64,000 nt of DNA, taken from assembly GCA_022376925.1 (NCBI GenBank), contig JAIOJX010000004.1, positions 122,785,123 to 122,849,122 on the forward strand, in the 5' to 3' direction. Under the pieces are notes generated by a model. The model saw only the letters and a list, made by a program, of their open reading frames with translations. It did not search any database and had not been told where the DNA came from. Source of the DNA: Tragulus kanchil. Taxonomy: Eukaryota; Chordata; Mammalia; Artiodactyla; Tragulidae. This document shows, piece after piece, positions 22,345-34,177 of the stretch. Each line of letters begins with the position of its first letter. The stretch's first letter is position 1. Both the position numbers and the translations under genes were made by a program.

Positions 22345-22582
22345 TGAGTCCTGATGCGAAGAGCCAATTCACTGGAAAAGACTCTGATGCTGGGAAAGAT
22401 TGAAGGTAGGAGGAGAAGGGGACAACAGAGGATGAGATGGTTGGATGGCAACACTAAGTCAGTGGACATGAGTTTGAGTAAACTCCAGGAGGTGGTGAAG
22501 GACCGGGAAGCTTGGTGCTCTTCAGTCCATGGGTTTGCAAAGAATTGGACATGATTTAGTGACTGAACAACAACAACAAATA
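22345..22582 (+). mobile_element. ART2A/BovA (BovB-derived) element
   Basis: Full 3' portion: 'gtcctgatgcgaagagccaa', 'gggacaacagaggatgagat', 'agtccatgggtttgcaaaga' and 'gactgaacaacaacaacaa'. It is the BovB 3' end shared by BovA elements. Confidence 0.9.
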
Positions 22583-22661
22583 TTTCCTTTACACTGTATG
22601 TTCTCATAGGATTTTCCGTATATGGGCTGCTCCTGTTTTTTCTTTCTATTGTTGTCTATGT

Positions 22662-22883
22662 TCACGTGTGTGCATGCTCGGTTGCTCAGTCATGTCTGAC
22701 TCTGCAATCCATGGAGCCTGCCAGACTCCTCTGTCTATGGGATTCTCAAGGCAGGAATACTGAAGTGGGCTGCCATTTCCTGCTCCAGGCAATCTTCCTG
22801 ACCCCAGGATGGAGCCCAAGTCTCCTGCATCTCTTTCAGTGGCAAGCGGGTTCTTTACTGCTGCGCCACCTGGAAAGCCAGGT
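22662..22883 (-). mobile_element. Bov-tA/BovA2 SINE
   Basis: Inverted copy: 'ttgctcagtcatgtctgact', 'atccatggagcctgccagac' and 'tttactgctgcgccacctgg'. Confidence 0.9.
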
Positions 22884-23492
22884 ATTCTATGATACAGGCC
22901 AATTTTTCTCCAAGACTTGTTTTCTAGATATTTCTATCCGCTGTGAGTCTCCAGGCCCGGCAGCTTATTTTGAAGGTTCAGAAACACAGTAATGTTACTG
23001 TAGGGCCAATGTCTACGGCATCCTCAGTGACGAGAAACAGTGCCCAGCTGGAGTGTCTTCATGCTTTCTTGATCCCCCAGCACTTCCTCTCTGGATCCCC
23101 CAGCACTTTGTACGATTTCCAACAGGTCTCCTTTTGCTGAAGATGGGAACTGGGTTTAATTCATCTGTGTATCCTGCTCCTCTCCTGTCCCTCTCAGCAT
23201 GGAGCACGATGTCTTATATAATAGGATTCCTGGTCCCGCCTTCTTATGTAGGTGAAAGCTTAGTCTAAATTCCCCCATTCAACTGAAAACTACTACAGCA
23301 GTGCTTAGAAATCCAAAGTTTTCCCCATCCTTGCCCCGTTCAGAGGATCAGATTGATGTTTAGGAAATATGCATGTTGTCTTGGCTTGTTTTAAAGCAAG
23401 ACTTTTAAAATTATAGGATAGTCATGATGATAAAGATTTCATGTTAATCAGTTCTCAAAAGTTCTTACATTGATTCAAATAACAATGTGTTG

Positions 23493-23730
23493 TGAGTCCT
23501 GATGCGAAGAGCCAATTCACTGGAAAAGACTCTGATGCTGGGAAAGATTGAAGGTAGGAGGAGAAGGGGACAACAGAGGATGAGATGGTTGGATGGCAAC
23601 ACTAAGTCAGTGGACATGAGTTTGAGTAAACTCCAGGAGGTGGTGAAGGACCGGGAAGCTTGGTGCTCTTCAGTCCATGGGTTTGCAAAGAATTGGACAT
23701 GATTTAGTGACTGAACAACAACAACAAATA
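23493..23730 (+). mobile_element. ART2A/BovA element, duplicated copy
   Basis: D5 second copy of 22345..22582. Confidence 0.9.
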
Positions 23731-23809
23731 TTTCCTTTACACTGTATGTTCTCATAGGATTTTCCGTATATGGGCTGCTCCTGTTTTTTCTTTCTATTGT
23801 TGTCTATGT

Positions 23810-24031
23810 TCACGTGTGTGCATGCTCGGTTGCTCAGTCATGTCTGACTCTGCAATCCATGGAGCCTGCCAGACTCCTCTGTCTATGGGATTCTCAAGGC
23901 AGGAATACTGAAGTGGGCTGCCATTTCCTGCTCCAGGCAATCTTCCTGACCCCAGGATGGAGCCCAAGTCTCCTGCATCTCTTTCAGTGGCAAGCGGGTT
24001 CTTTACTGCTGCGCCACCTGGAAAGCCAGGT
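23810..24031 (-). mobile_element. Bov-tA/BovA2 SINE, duplicated copy
   Basis: D5 second copy of 22662..22883. Confidence 0.9.
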
Positions 24032-24499
24032 ATTCTATGATACAGGCCAATTTTTCTCCAAGACTTGTTTTCTAGATATTTCTATCCGCTGTGAGTCTCC
24101 AGGCCCGGCAGCTTATTTTGAAGGTTCAGAAACACAGTAATGTTACTGTAGGGCCAATGTCTACGGCATCCTCAGTGACGAGAAACAGTGCCCAGCTGGA
24201 GTGTCTTCATGCTTTCTTGATCCCCCAGCACTTCCTCTCTGGATCCCCCAGCACTTTGTACGATTTCCAACAGGTCTCCTTTTGCTGAAGATGGGAACTG
24301 GGTTTAATTCATCTGTGTATCCTGCTCCTCTCCTGTCCCTCTCAGCATGGAGCACGATGTCTTATATAATAGGATTCCTGGTCCCGCCTTCTTATGTAGG
24401 TGAAAGCTTAGTCTAAATTCCCCCATTCAACTGAAAACTACTACAGCAGTGCTTAGAAATCCAAAGTTTTCCCCATCCTTGCCCCGTTCAGAGGATCAG

Positions 24500-25049
24500 C
24501 TCTCCACAAGCACCCAGGACTGATGCCTTCTGGGACTGCTCTCTGACTCCCTGGGGCACTGCCTGGCCAGGGCTCCTCTGCTTTCCTGGTTTCCCCTCTT
24601 TTTCAATTTGGGATCTATATCTTCATTGAGGCCTAGGATTTAGACTTGTTATCCTGATCAACTTCAGGTGTGTCCAAGAAGTAACCCACCCCCCCACACA
24701 CACACCCTTCTGCCCTCCCTATTCGACGTAGAGGGAGGAGGGATCCGACACAAGTGCCACGTGTCGTCAGGCTCTGTTCTGGATTGCTTCCCCTACACTC
24801 ACACGTTAACTTCTTACACAGAGGCCTTGAACCAACTGTCTTGTCTTAAGGGCCATAGAAACTTTAATCTTCTGTTTAGATCAGATAATAGTTTTGCAAA
24901 GGGTGCTCCGGGCTTGTATTGAGAATGAATCAACTAGTAGCAAGCCAACTAGAAAAAAACTCCTTGCTCCCATTCTAAAATAAATTCCAAAAATAGATCA
25001 CCAAATAAAAGGAAAATAAATGAAACCATAAAATACTAGGAGAAGAGCA
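24500..25049. other. intronic sequence, no gene seen
   Basis: Contains a short C-run and (CA)n at about 24688-24707. Nothing else was recognised. Confidence 0.35.
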
Positions 25050-25180
25050 GACACTTTTTAATGATCTCAGAGAAGACCATATAATAAAACATTGTCTGAC
25101 TACATAAAATTGTAATTTTCTGTTAATACAACATTATAAATCAACTATACTTCAATAAAATAATTTTTAAAAAATTATAA
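25050..25180 (+). mobile_element. L1 3' terminus
   Basis: 'taatacaacattataaatca' and 'actatacttcaataaaataa' are typical of the forward artiodactyl L1 3' end. Confidence 0.65.
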
Positions 25181-25286
25181 TTTTCTGTTTGCCATAAAAC
25201 TGTCATAAACAAACAAAACAAACTGAATGATGAATTAGTAGAGAAAACATTCCAATGCATATGACAGACAGAGCTAATTTTCTAAA

Positions 25287-25454
25287 TTGTTGTTCAGTTG
25301 TTAAGTTGCCTCTGACTTTTTGAGACCCCATGGACTGCAGCACACCAGGCTTCCCTGTCTTTCACCATCTCCAGGAGCTGGCTCAAACTCATGCCCATTG
25401 AGTCAGTGATACCATCCAACCACCTCATTCTCTGTTACCCGCCTTCTCCTCAAG
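25287..25454 (-). mobile_element. BovB/ART2A fragment
   Basis: 'ttgttgttcagttgttaagt', 'gagaccccatggactgcagc' and 'cattgagtcagtgataccat' to 'ttctcct' match the inverted BovB 3' segment. Confidence 0.85.
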
Positions 25455-25478
25455 AAATATTTGTTATAAATTAATAAG

Positions 25479-25810
25479 AGGGCTTCCCCTGGTGGCGCAG
25501 TGGGTAAGGACACCGCCTTGCAGTGCAAGGGGCGCCGGTTCGATCCCTGGCCTGGGAAGATCCCACGTGCCGCGGAGCGGCTGGACTGATGTGTCCAATG
25601 ACCGAGCCGGAGCTCTGGAGCACATGCGCTCAGAGCCGGTGCTCTGCGACAACAGACGCCACCACGATGGGAGGCCCGCAGGAACCAAAGAACAAAGACA
25701 GATGAAAAATGGAGAAATGGAAGACCAACAGAAATGGCCCGCCCGCTCCCCTCCCTCCCCAACCCAGCCCCCGCCCACAATAAATAAATAAATAAATCTT
25801 TAAAAAAAAA
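25479..25810 (+). mobile_element. GTGTCC-type CHR-like SINE, full length
   Basis: Perfect target duplication 'aaattaataag' (25468-25478 and 25811-25821). Head 'ttcccctggtggcgcagtgg', B box 'ggttcgatccc', body 'gcggctggactgatgtgtcc', a C-rich tract and an (AAAT)n tail. Its near-consensus state and clean duplication argue for recent insertion. Confidence 0.92.
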
Positions 25811-26019
25811 AAATTAATAAGAAAAAAACCAGTATTCCAAAAGAAGAATGTTAAAGAGCTTGAGAGGTCATTTCACAGAAAATTCAGTTTTCTAACATAC
25901 AAAGAGAGGCCCAATCTCACAACCAAAGAAATAGGCTTAAAAACTACACTGAAATTAGATTTTTTACAAATTAAATTTAGAAACTAAATGTAATTATAAT
26001 GCACTGGTTAGAAAGGGAA

Positions 26020-26775
26020 ACAGGGGCTCTCCTTCATTGCTACTAAGGATATAAATTGGTACAGTTCCTTGGAGGACAATGTGGCAATAGATCTTAAAGT
26101 ACAAGCGTATGTATACTTTGCTTAAGGTATTTCATTTCTAGAATTTATCCTATATACATATTCACATATTTCATATTTCTAACATAAAGATAGAAAGATA
26201 TTCACTTCTGGGTTTCCCCTGGTGGTCCAGTGGGTAAGGACACCGCCTTGCAGTGCAAGGGACGCCAGTTCGATCCCTGGCCTGGGAAGATCCCACGTGC
26301 CATGGAGCGGCTGGACGGATGTGTCCAATTACCGAGTCAGAGCTCTAGAGCGCATGCGCCCAGAGCCGGTGCTCTGAAACGACAGACGCCACCCCAATGG
26401 GAGGCCCACAGGAACCAAAGAACAAAGACGGATGAAAATAGAGAAATGAAAGACCAATAGAAGTGGCCGCCCGCTCCCTCCCTCCCAATCTGACCCCCAC
26501 CCAAAATAAATAAATAAATAAATCTTAAAAAAAAACAGAAAAGAAAGATATTCGCTTCTACATTCTTTTACAGTAATAGTATGCAGTATAGTAAATAGCA
26601 TAGACACTGTTTAAATGCCCATCAGTAGGGACCAGTTAAATAAGTTACAATATATACTTATACAAAAATAATGGATTACTATGCACTTGTGAAAAAGAAT
26701 GAGTTGTGATGTCCAAGATTTACTGTTAAGAGGTCAGAAGAGTACACATAGTGTGCTATCAGAAGTATAAAGGAG
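26020..26775 (+). mobile_element. L1 3'-region interrupted by a SINE
   Basis: 'acagttccttggaggacaat', 'atttcatttctagaatttat', 'taaatgcccatcagtaggga' and 'ggattactatgcacttgtga' are L1 3'-region hallmarks. A D6 copy is at about 27189-27943. Confidence 0.75.
26213..26534 (+). mobile_element. GTGTCC-type CHR-like SINE in L1
   Basis: Full length, flanked by 'gaaagatattcacttct' and 'gaaagatattcgcttct'. The body has 'gcggctggacggatgtgtcc'. Confidence 0.9.
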
Positions 26776-27046
26776 ACCTTCCCTGGTGGCTCAGTGGTAA
26801 AGAACTCACCTGCCAGTGCAGGAGACAGGGGTTCAATCCCTGATCCAGGAAGATCCCACATGCTGTGAAGCAACTAAGCCTGTGAGTCACAGCTATTGAA
26901 CCTGTGCTCTAGAGCCTTGAATCCACAACTATTAAGCCCATGTGCTGCAACTACTGAAGCCATGTGCCCTAGAGCCCGAGTTCCACATCAAGAACAAGAA
27001 GCTCCATAACCGCAAGAAGCCTGCTCACCCTGGCAGTAGAGAGGCC
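26776..27046 (+). mobile_element. CHR-type SINE, truncated and diverged at duplication end
   Basis: 'cttccctggtggctcagtgg' to 'aagaagcctgctcaccc'. It ends abruptly at the D6 junction and differs from its partner at 27944 at many positions. Confidence 0.8.
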
Positions 27047-27381
27047 CAAAATTCAGTTTTCTAACATACAAAGAGAGGCCCAATCTCACAACCAAAGAAA
27101 TAGGCTTAAAAACTACACTGAAATTAGATTTTTTACAAATTAAATTTAGAAACTAAATGTAATTATAATGCACTGGTTAGAAAGGGAAACGGGGGCTCTC
27201 CTTCATTGCTACTAAGGATATAAATTGGTACAGTTCCTTGGAGGACAATGTGGCAATAGATCTTAAAGTACAAGCGTATGTATACTTTGCTTAAGGTATT
27301 TCATTTCTAGAATTTATCCTATATACATATTCACATATTTCATATTTCTAACATAAAGATAGAAAGATATTCACTTCTGGG

Positions 27382-27703
27382 TTTCCCCTGGTGGTCCAGT
27401 GGGTAAGGACACCGCCTTGCAGTGCAAGGGACGCCAGTTCGATCCCTGGCCTGGGAAGATCCCACGTGCCATGGAGCGGCTGGACGGATGTGTCCAATTA
27501 CCGAGTCAGAGCTCTAGAGCGCATGCGCCCAGAGCCGGTGCTCTGAAACGACAGACGCCACCCCAATGGGAGGCCCACAGGAACCAAAGAACAAAGACGG
27601 ATGAAAATAGAGAAATGAAAGACCAATAGAAGTGGCCCGCCCGCTCCCCTCCCTCCCCAATCTGACCCCCACCCAAAATAAATAAATAAATAAATCTTAA
27701 AAA
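27382..27703 (+). mobile_element. GTGTCC-type SINE, duplicated copy
   Basis: D6 second copy of 26213..26534. It differs mainly in C/G-run lengths near 27635-27660. Confidence 0.9.
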
Positions 27704-27943
27704 AAAACAGAAAAGAAAGATATTCGCTTCTACATTCTTTTACAGTAATAGTATGCAGTATAGTAAATAGCATAGACACTGTTTAAATGCCCATCAGTAG
27801 GGACCAGTTAAATAAGTTACAATATATACTTATACAAAAATAATGGATTACTATGCACTTGTGAAAAAGAATGAGTTGTGATGTCCAAGATTTACTGTTA
27901 AGAGGTCAGAAGAGTACACATAGTGTGCTATCAGAAGTATAAA

Positions 27944-28316
27944 GGAGACCTTCCCTGGTGGCTCAGTGGTAAAGAACTCACCTGCCAGTGCAGGAGACAC
28001 GAGTTCGATCCCTGATCCCAGAAAATCCCACATGCTGTGAAGCAACTAAGCCTGTGAGTCACAACTACTGAGCCTGTGCTCTAGAGCCTTGGAGCCGCAA
28101 CTATTGAGCCCATGTGGCGCAACTACTGAAGCTCATGTGCCCTAGAGCCCGAGTTCCACAATAAGAACAAGAAGCTCCATAACCGCAGCAAGAAGCCTGC
28201 TCACCTCAACTAGAGAGTAGCCCCCACTCCCTGTAACTAGAGGAGAGCCTGTAGCAGCAGTGAAAACCCAGAATAGCCAAACATAAATAAATGAATATTT
28301 TAAAAATTAAAAAAAA
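27944..28316 (+). mobile_element. CHR-type SINE, full length
   Basis: The head is followed by the long CHR body of 'aactactgagcctgtgctct'-type units and an A-rich tail. It is flanked by 'agaagtataa' on both sides. Confidence 0.9.
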
Positions 28317-28324
28317 GAAGTATA

Positions 28325-28492
28325 AGGGGACTTTCTTGGTGGTCCAGTGGCTAAGACTCCTCACTCCCAAAGCAGGGGGCCCAGCTTTGATCCCTCGTCA
28401 GGGAGACAGATTCTGCATCCTGCAACTGAAGATCACACCTGTGGGAACTAAGATCCAGAGCAACAAATACCTAGATATATTTTTAAAAATAT
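28325..28492 (+). mobile_element. CHR-type SINE (short)
   Basis: 'gactttcttggtggtccagt', 'agctttgatccctcgtcagg' and 'gggaactaagatccagagca'. It directly follows the previous SINE. Confidence 0.75.
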
Positions 28493-28660
28493 GAGAAGCA
28501 GGAGGGTATGCCTAAGAAACTAGCAATAGCTGTTGCATCTGGGGAGGGGAGCTGTTGGACTGGAAAGTGGACGAGAAAAAGGTGTGTATGTTTTACTACT
28601 TACTCTTTTCCATGATTTATTTTTTTTCATGTGCATGTGCTTACCGTTGCAAAAGAAAAT

Positions 28661-28945
28661 GAGGACTTTCCTCATGCTCCAGTAGTTAAGAATCTGCCTG
28701 CCAATGCAGAGGCACAAGTTCAATCGCCAGTCTGGGAAGATTCCACATGCCTTGAGCCAACTAAGCCCTCGAGCCACAGCTACTGAGCCTGTGCTCAGGA
28801 ACCGCCACTATGGAAATCTGCAGGCCCCAGAGCCTGTGCTCAGCAAATAAGAGGACCCACTGCAATGAGAAGCCCATCTACTGCAACTAGAGAGAAGCAT
28901 ATGAAGACCCAGTGCAGTCAAAAGTAAATAAATAAAAATGTTTAA
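28661..28945 (+). mobile_element. CHR-type SINE
   Basis: 'gactttcctcatgctccagt' head, 'agccacagctactgagcctg' body, and a 'gtaaataaataaa' tail. Confidence 0.85.
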
Positions 28946-29037
28946 AGAGATTGAAAATATGTAAAGTGTTGCGATCGTACACAATTGGTGTACAAAATGT
29001 TTGCTTTATAGTGGGTTATACAGGGAAACTGCCATGC

Positions 29038-29224
29038 ATGTGTGTGTGCTAAGTCACTTCAGTCATGTCTGACTCTTTGCGACCTCATGGGCTGTTACCT
29101 GCCTGGCTCCTCTGTCCATGCAATTCTCCAGGCAAGAATACTGGAGTGGGTTGCCATTTCTTTCTCCAGGGAATCTTCCTGGCCCAGAGATTGAACCTGT
29201 TTCTTACATCTCCTACATTGGCAT
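29038..29224 (-). mobile_element. Bov-tA/BovA2 SINE
   Basis: Inverted: 'cttcagtcatgtctgactct', 'ggctcctctgtccatgcaat', 'aatactggagtgggttgcca' and 'acatctcctacattgg'. Confidence 0.9.
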
Positions 29225-29397
29225 ACCTGATTCTGTAATTCTAATGGATTATTTTTAAAGTCAAAAGAAAACTAAGGATTTCCAGTTAAATACAGAATTT
29301 TACACTTTCATTTATCTCTAGTTCCTTCCAAAACTCTACAGTAGGAATAGGAGGGGGAAAAGGCATAAACCCATAAGGACAAACGGTGTAAGAGAGC

Positions 29398-31526
29398 CTA
29401 TAGCAGATGCAAAATGTCAACATGTTTTGGGGAGATGGAAAGCAAATTGGGGAGTGGTGAATGATTCTGCCAAGAGGGTAGAGAAAACTGCAACCTAAAA
29501 TTCCACATCAGGACATGCCAATGAGATGCACCTTTCTGAACACTCGAGAGACTTCTAACTGTAAGAGATAAAATACCTCAAAAGTTCGGAGGACTGAAGC
29601 AGACCAAAACCATGCGGGTTGCCTGAACACAGGGCAGTGAGAGCCCCAGGCGTTTCCCTCTGCAGAGCCAGGGTGCTGCTCTCTCCCAGCCCAGTTCAGG
29701 TGCACAAGGTACAGGACCGTCCCTTAGCTCAGACTCAGTTATGGAATCCCCTGTTCCTCTCTTCTCTCTGCACCCCTAAACTCTCCACTTCCAGAATAAA
29801 GGGAAACAAGTATAAAAGCTGCCAGGCAGGGGACTCCTCTTTCAGTTAAAGAGAAAAGACTTCCTGAAATCAACATTTGGAGGTTCTCCAACTTGCCTGA
29901 CCACCTACCCTGCAGTCTGCCAGGTGCCAGTTTCACTTGCAGACAAGGAGCTTTGAATCAAATCTGAGTCTCTTCCAGTTAGAACAAATGTCCAGCCAAG
30001 AGGCACCTGAGGAAATGCTCCCAAATGAAAGAAAGAAAGCAAACCCAGCCCAGACAGGAATGACAGAAAGGAACTTGAAGAAAACAGAAAGCAATGTAGG
30101 AAACAGAAGACAAAAGATAAAATACTGCATCCATAAAGCCAGAACAAAATGCTAAAACCAAACCAAAATAAAAACCCTCCGAGAACAAGAAAGAGCGCTC
30201 TTGGAAACTGAAATCAAGGAATTCAGTTGAAGAGTTGTTTAAAGAGACAAAAAAGCGGGCAATTCATTCATGAAGTCCAACATCTAATGATCACAATTCC
30301 CAGACTCACACTATTGTGCTCCCAATAAAGACATATGGTTTCTATTGTACTTGAATTGCCTACAAATCTCAGAAATTGCAAAATTAGTAATGAATAGGGG
30401 AAAACTCCAGATTCTTACATAGTCCAATAGAATAAAAAAGTAAAAAAATTGGGAAAGGTTTGCCTTACCAAATCTCAAGAAATTGCAAAATACTATAGCA
30501 GATGCAAAATGTCAACGGGGATGGAAAGCAAATTGGGAGTGGTGAATGATTCTGCCAAGAGGGTAGAGAAAACTGCAACCTAAAATTCCACATCAGGACA
30601 TGCCAATGAGATGCACCTTTCTGAACACTCGAGACTTCTAACTGTAAGAGATAAAATACCTCAAAAGTTCGGAGGACTGAAGCAGACCAAAACCATGCGG
30701 GTTGCCTGAACACAGGGCAGTGAGAGCCCCAGGCGTTTCCCTCTGCAGAGCCAGGGTGCTGCTCTCTCCCAGCCCAGTTCAGGTGCACAAGGTACAGGAC
30801 CGTCCCTTAGCTCAGACTCAGTTATGGAATCCCCTGTTCCTCTCTTCTCTCTGCACCCCTAAACTCTCCACTTCCAGAATAAAGGGAAACAAGTATAAAA
30901 GCTGCCAGGCAGGGGACTCCTCTTTCAGTTAAAGAGAAAAGACTTCCTGAAATCAACATTTGGAGGTTCTCCAACTTGCCTGACCACCTACCCTGCAGTC
31001 TGCCAGGTGCCAGTTTCACTTGCAGACAAGGAGCTTTGAATCAAATCTGAGTCTCTTCCAGTTAGAACAAATGTCCAGCCAAGAGGCACCTGAGGAAATG
31101 CTCCCAAATGAAAGAAAGAAAGCAAACCCAGCCCAGACAGGAATGACAGAAAGGAACTTGAAGAAAACAGAAAGCAATGTAGGAAACAGAAGACAAAAGA
31201 TAAAATACTGCATCCATAAAGCCAGAACAAAATGCTAAAACCAAACCAAAATAAAAACCCTCCGAGAACAAGAAAGAGCGCTCTTGGAAACTGAAATCAA
31301 GGAATTCAGTTGAAGAGTTGTTTAAAGAGACAAAAAAGCGGGCAATTCATTCATGAAGTCCAACATCTAATGATCACAATTCCCAGACTCACACTATTGT
31401 GCTCCCAATAAAGACATATGGTTTCTATTGTACTTGAATTGCCTACAAATCTCAGAAATTGCAAAATTAGTAATGAATAGGGGAAAACTCCAGATTCTTA
31501 CATAGTCCAATAGAATAAAAAAAGTA
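29398..31526 (+). repeat. direct duplication D7 (period ~1083-1095)
   Basis: 29398..30441 is repeated at 30493..31526, with a ~51-bp linker. The first ~130 bp of the copies differ by several deletions ('caacatgttttggggagatg' versus 'caacggggatg'). The rest is nearly identical. Confidence 0.93.
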
Positions 31527-33627
31527 GAAGGAAAAAAAATCTAACTGGAAAGATACATCCTGTTCGGCTATGAGTATTCATTTTTACTTTGCAGGATTTT
31601 TTTTCCCCTAAAGACTTTTCTTAGATGTCTGGAAACAGAAATCCTGATGTGAGGCTGTGTGATTGCTATAAATAATTCATATTTGGACTGCTTTCTAGTG
31701 TCCTAAAAGATTAAGCTATATCATGCTGAAAATAAGCAATTAATGGAATTATGACATACCTAATAGCAGATGAAATCCTCCCATAGACGCAAACATGGTT
31801 TGTTGTCGTTTTCCTCTCTGCCCTTTTGATTTTGATCCGTTTTTATGGGCATTAATGAGAGCTTAGAAACCCAACCAGCCAAAAATACAGAGTCGTGTCA
31901 CTATAGATCAAAGTCTCAGGAGGAGGCAGAATGGTCCTTAATTATTAGCTTACTGGGACTGCATAGCAATGCATTAAATAAGATTAAAGAAAACGGAGCT
32001 TACTCAGTAATTTATTTTCTTGACTTGCAACCCACTGCGAAAATAATATCAAAGAAAACCACTTTGTCTTTGTTCCCTTTGTCCCAGTTTAAATTACAAA
32101 ACTTCTGGGCAAAGCTCTCAGACAACCTCTTCCTTGGATGGCAAAAGTCAGGCACTGGTTTGCTCAGAAAAAAGAAACCGGGTTTTCTCTCCGTGTGACA
32201 ACAGGATGCCAGAACAGCCAAAACCCGTGTAATCCTCCGCAGACACGGCGGACCTTCGGGGGAGATCATTAGCAAACACGCTTCACTTGAAAATCTATTT
32301 TAGCATTTAAAAATTATTTGCACCATATTAACTTCTGGCCCCAGCTTTGTATTTCCCAACACACTCGTCAAGATCCCCATGGGAGGCGAGTAGGGGCGGC
32401 GGCAACTGAGAAACTTCAGTGAGTGGAAAATGAATGCACTGGTTCTGCCCTAGCGAGGAACAGCAGAGAGGCTCCTTGGCCCTCGCAATTCATTCATGAA
32501 GTCCAACATCTAATGATCACAATTCCCAGACTCACACTATTGTGCTCCCAATAAAGACATATGGTTTCTATTGTACTTGAATTGCCTACAAATCTCAGAA
32601 ATTGCAAAATTAGTAATGAATAGGGGAAAACTCCAGATTCTTACATAGTCCAATAGAATAAAAAAAGTAGAAGGAAAAAAAATCTAACTGGAAAGATACA
32701 TCCTGTTCGGCTATGAGTATTCATTTTTACTTTGCAGGATTTTTTTTCCCCTAAAGACTTTTCTTAGATGTCTGGAAACAGAAATCCTGATGTGAGGCTG
32801 TGTGATTGCTATAAATAATTCATATTTGGACTGCTTTCTAGTGTCCTAAAAGATTAAGCTATATCATGCTGAAAATAAGCAATTAATGGAATTATGACAT
32901 ACCTAATAGCAGATGAAATCCTCCCATAGACGCAAACATGGTTTGTTGTCGTTTTCCTCTCTGCCCTTTTGATTTTGATCCGTTTTTATGGGCATTAATG
33001 AGAGCTTAGAAACCCAACCAGCCAAAAATACAGAGTCGTGTCACTATAGATCAAAGTCTCAGGAGGAGGCAGAATGGTCCTTAATTATTAGCTTACTGGG
33101 ACTGCATAGCAATGCATTAAATAAGATTAAAGAAAACGGAGCTTACTCAGTAATTTATTTTCTTGACTTGCAACCCACTGCGAAAATAATATCAAAGAAA
33201 ACCACTTTGTCTTTGTTCCCTTTGTCCCAGTTTAAATTACAAAACTTCTGGGCAAAGCTCTCAGACAACCTCTTCCTTGGATGGCAAAAGTCAGGCACTG
33301 GTTTGCTCAGAAAAAAGAAACCGGGTTTTCTCTCCGTGTGACAACAGGATGCCAGAACAGCCAAAACCCGTGTAATCCTCCGCAGACACGGCGGACCTTC
33401 GGGGGAGATCATTAGCAAACACGCTTCACTTGAAAATCTATTTTAGCATTTAAAAATTATTTGCACCATATTAACTTCTGGCCCCAGCTTTGTATTTCCC
33501 AACACACTCGTCAAGATCCCCATGGGAGGCGAGTAGGGGCGGCGGCAACTGAGAAACTTCAGTGAGTGGAAAATGAATGCACTGGTTCTGCCCTAGCGAG
33601 GAACAGCAGAGAGGCTCCTTGGCCCTC
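31342..33627 (+). repeat. direct duplication D8 (period 1143)
   Basis: 31342..32484 is repeated at 32485..33627 with no linker. 31342-31526 also lies in D7, so that segment is present three times. Confidence 0.95.
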
Positions 33628-33920
33628 TCTATCTCCCTAGTTACCTTCCCAGACGAGAGGCCCGGGTCTCCTGCTTCCCTTTACACTCCTTCCAGGGGGC
33701 CCGTTCACCAGGCTGAGGATGGGCTTGCATCTATCCACTTTCCCTACACTGACCTCTGCCACAGTTGAGGTTCTCTTGACCATCAAAGTCACAGACTCAA
33801 ATGCCCCAAGAGGGCAGTGCAAGGTGTTCAGCTGGGCATAATGCAGACCCAATTCCCAATGCTATCGATAAGCCAGGAGGCTCGGCAGCAACGGCAGTCA
33901 CGCTGGAATGCAAGCTTATG
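31527..33920. other. intronic sequence without recognised genes
   Basis: Apart from duplications D8 and D9, no repeat family or exon was recognised. The frames at 31845 and 32988 are the same chance frame seen twice. Confidence 0.4.
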
Positions 33921-33936
33921 TTTTCCTAAGACTTTT

Positions 33937-34177
33937 GTTTGTTTGTTTATTTTTCATCCATCTTTATTCTTTGGCCTCTGTGTGCCTCCCATTGCAGTGG
34001 CCTCTCTCGTTGCAGAGCATCGGCTCTGTGCGCATGCGCTCCACAGCGCTCGCTCGTAATTAAACACACCTGTCCAGCCGTTCCGCGGCATGTGGGATCT
34101 TCCCAGGCAGGGATCGAACCGGTGCTCCTTGCACTGCAAGGCGGACTCTTTACCCACTGGATCATCAGGGAAGCCCC
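33937..34177 (-). mobile_element. GTGTCC-type CHR-like SINE
   Basis: Inverted, flanked by the perfect target duplication 'ttcctaagactttt' (33923-33936 and 34178-34191). It lacks the C-rich 3' tract present in other members. Confidence 0.9.

Larger units (their letters stand above)
20240..22470 (+). repeat. direct duplication D4 (period ~1125)
   Basis: 20240..21346 is repeated at 21365..22470, separated by an 18-bp linker (21347-21364). Differences are few ('gcgaaaggcg' versus 'gcgaggcg'). The right end falls inside an ART2A/BovA element, which is truncated in copy 1. Confidence 0.95.
22205..24499 (+). repeat. direct duplication D5 (period 1148)
   Basis: 22205..23351 is repeated at 23353..24499, and the copies look essentially identical. 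Because 22205-22470 is also the end of D4, that segment occurs three times (from 21080, 22205 and 23353). Confidence 0.95.
25879..28215 (+). repeat. direct duplication D6 (period ~1169)
   Basis: 25879..27040 is repeated at 27048..28215 with a 7-bp linker. The copies are nearly identical up to about 26780. They then diverge noticeably, with many substitutions and indels, only within the SINE at the end of copy 1. Confidence 0.93.

Noticed and set aside
25500..25560. tRNA gene candidate from A/B boxes in SINE heads
   Set aside because: The heads are tRNA-derived, but they continue into SINE bodies with A-rich tails and target duplications.
25403..25791. Recurrent 'SARGAGS.PGLGRSH' and 'GPPIAVASVV' peptides at many loci
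   Set aside because: They are translations of the same GTGTCC-type SINE on either strand, not a repeated protein domain.
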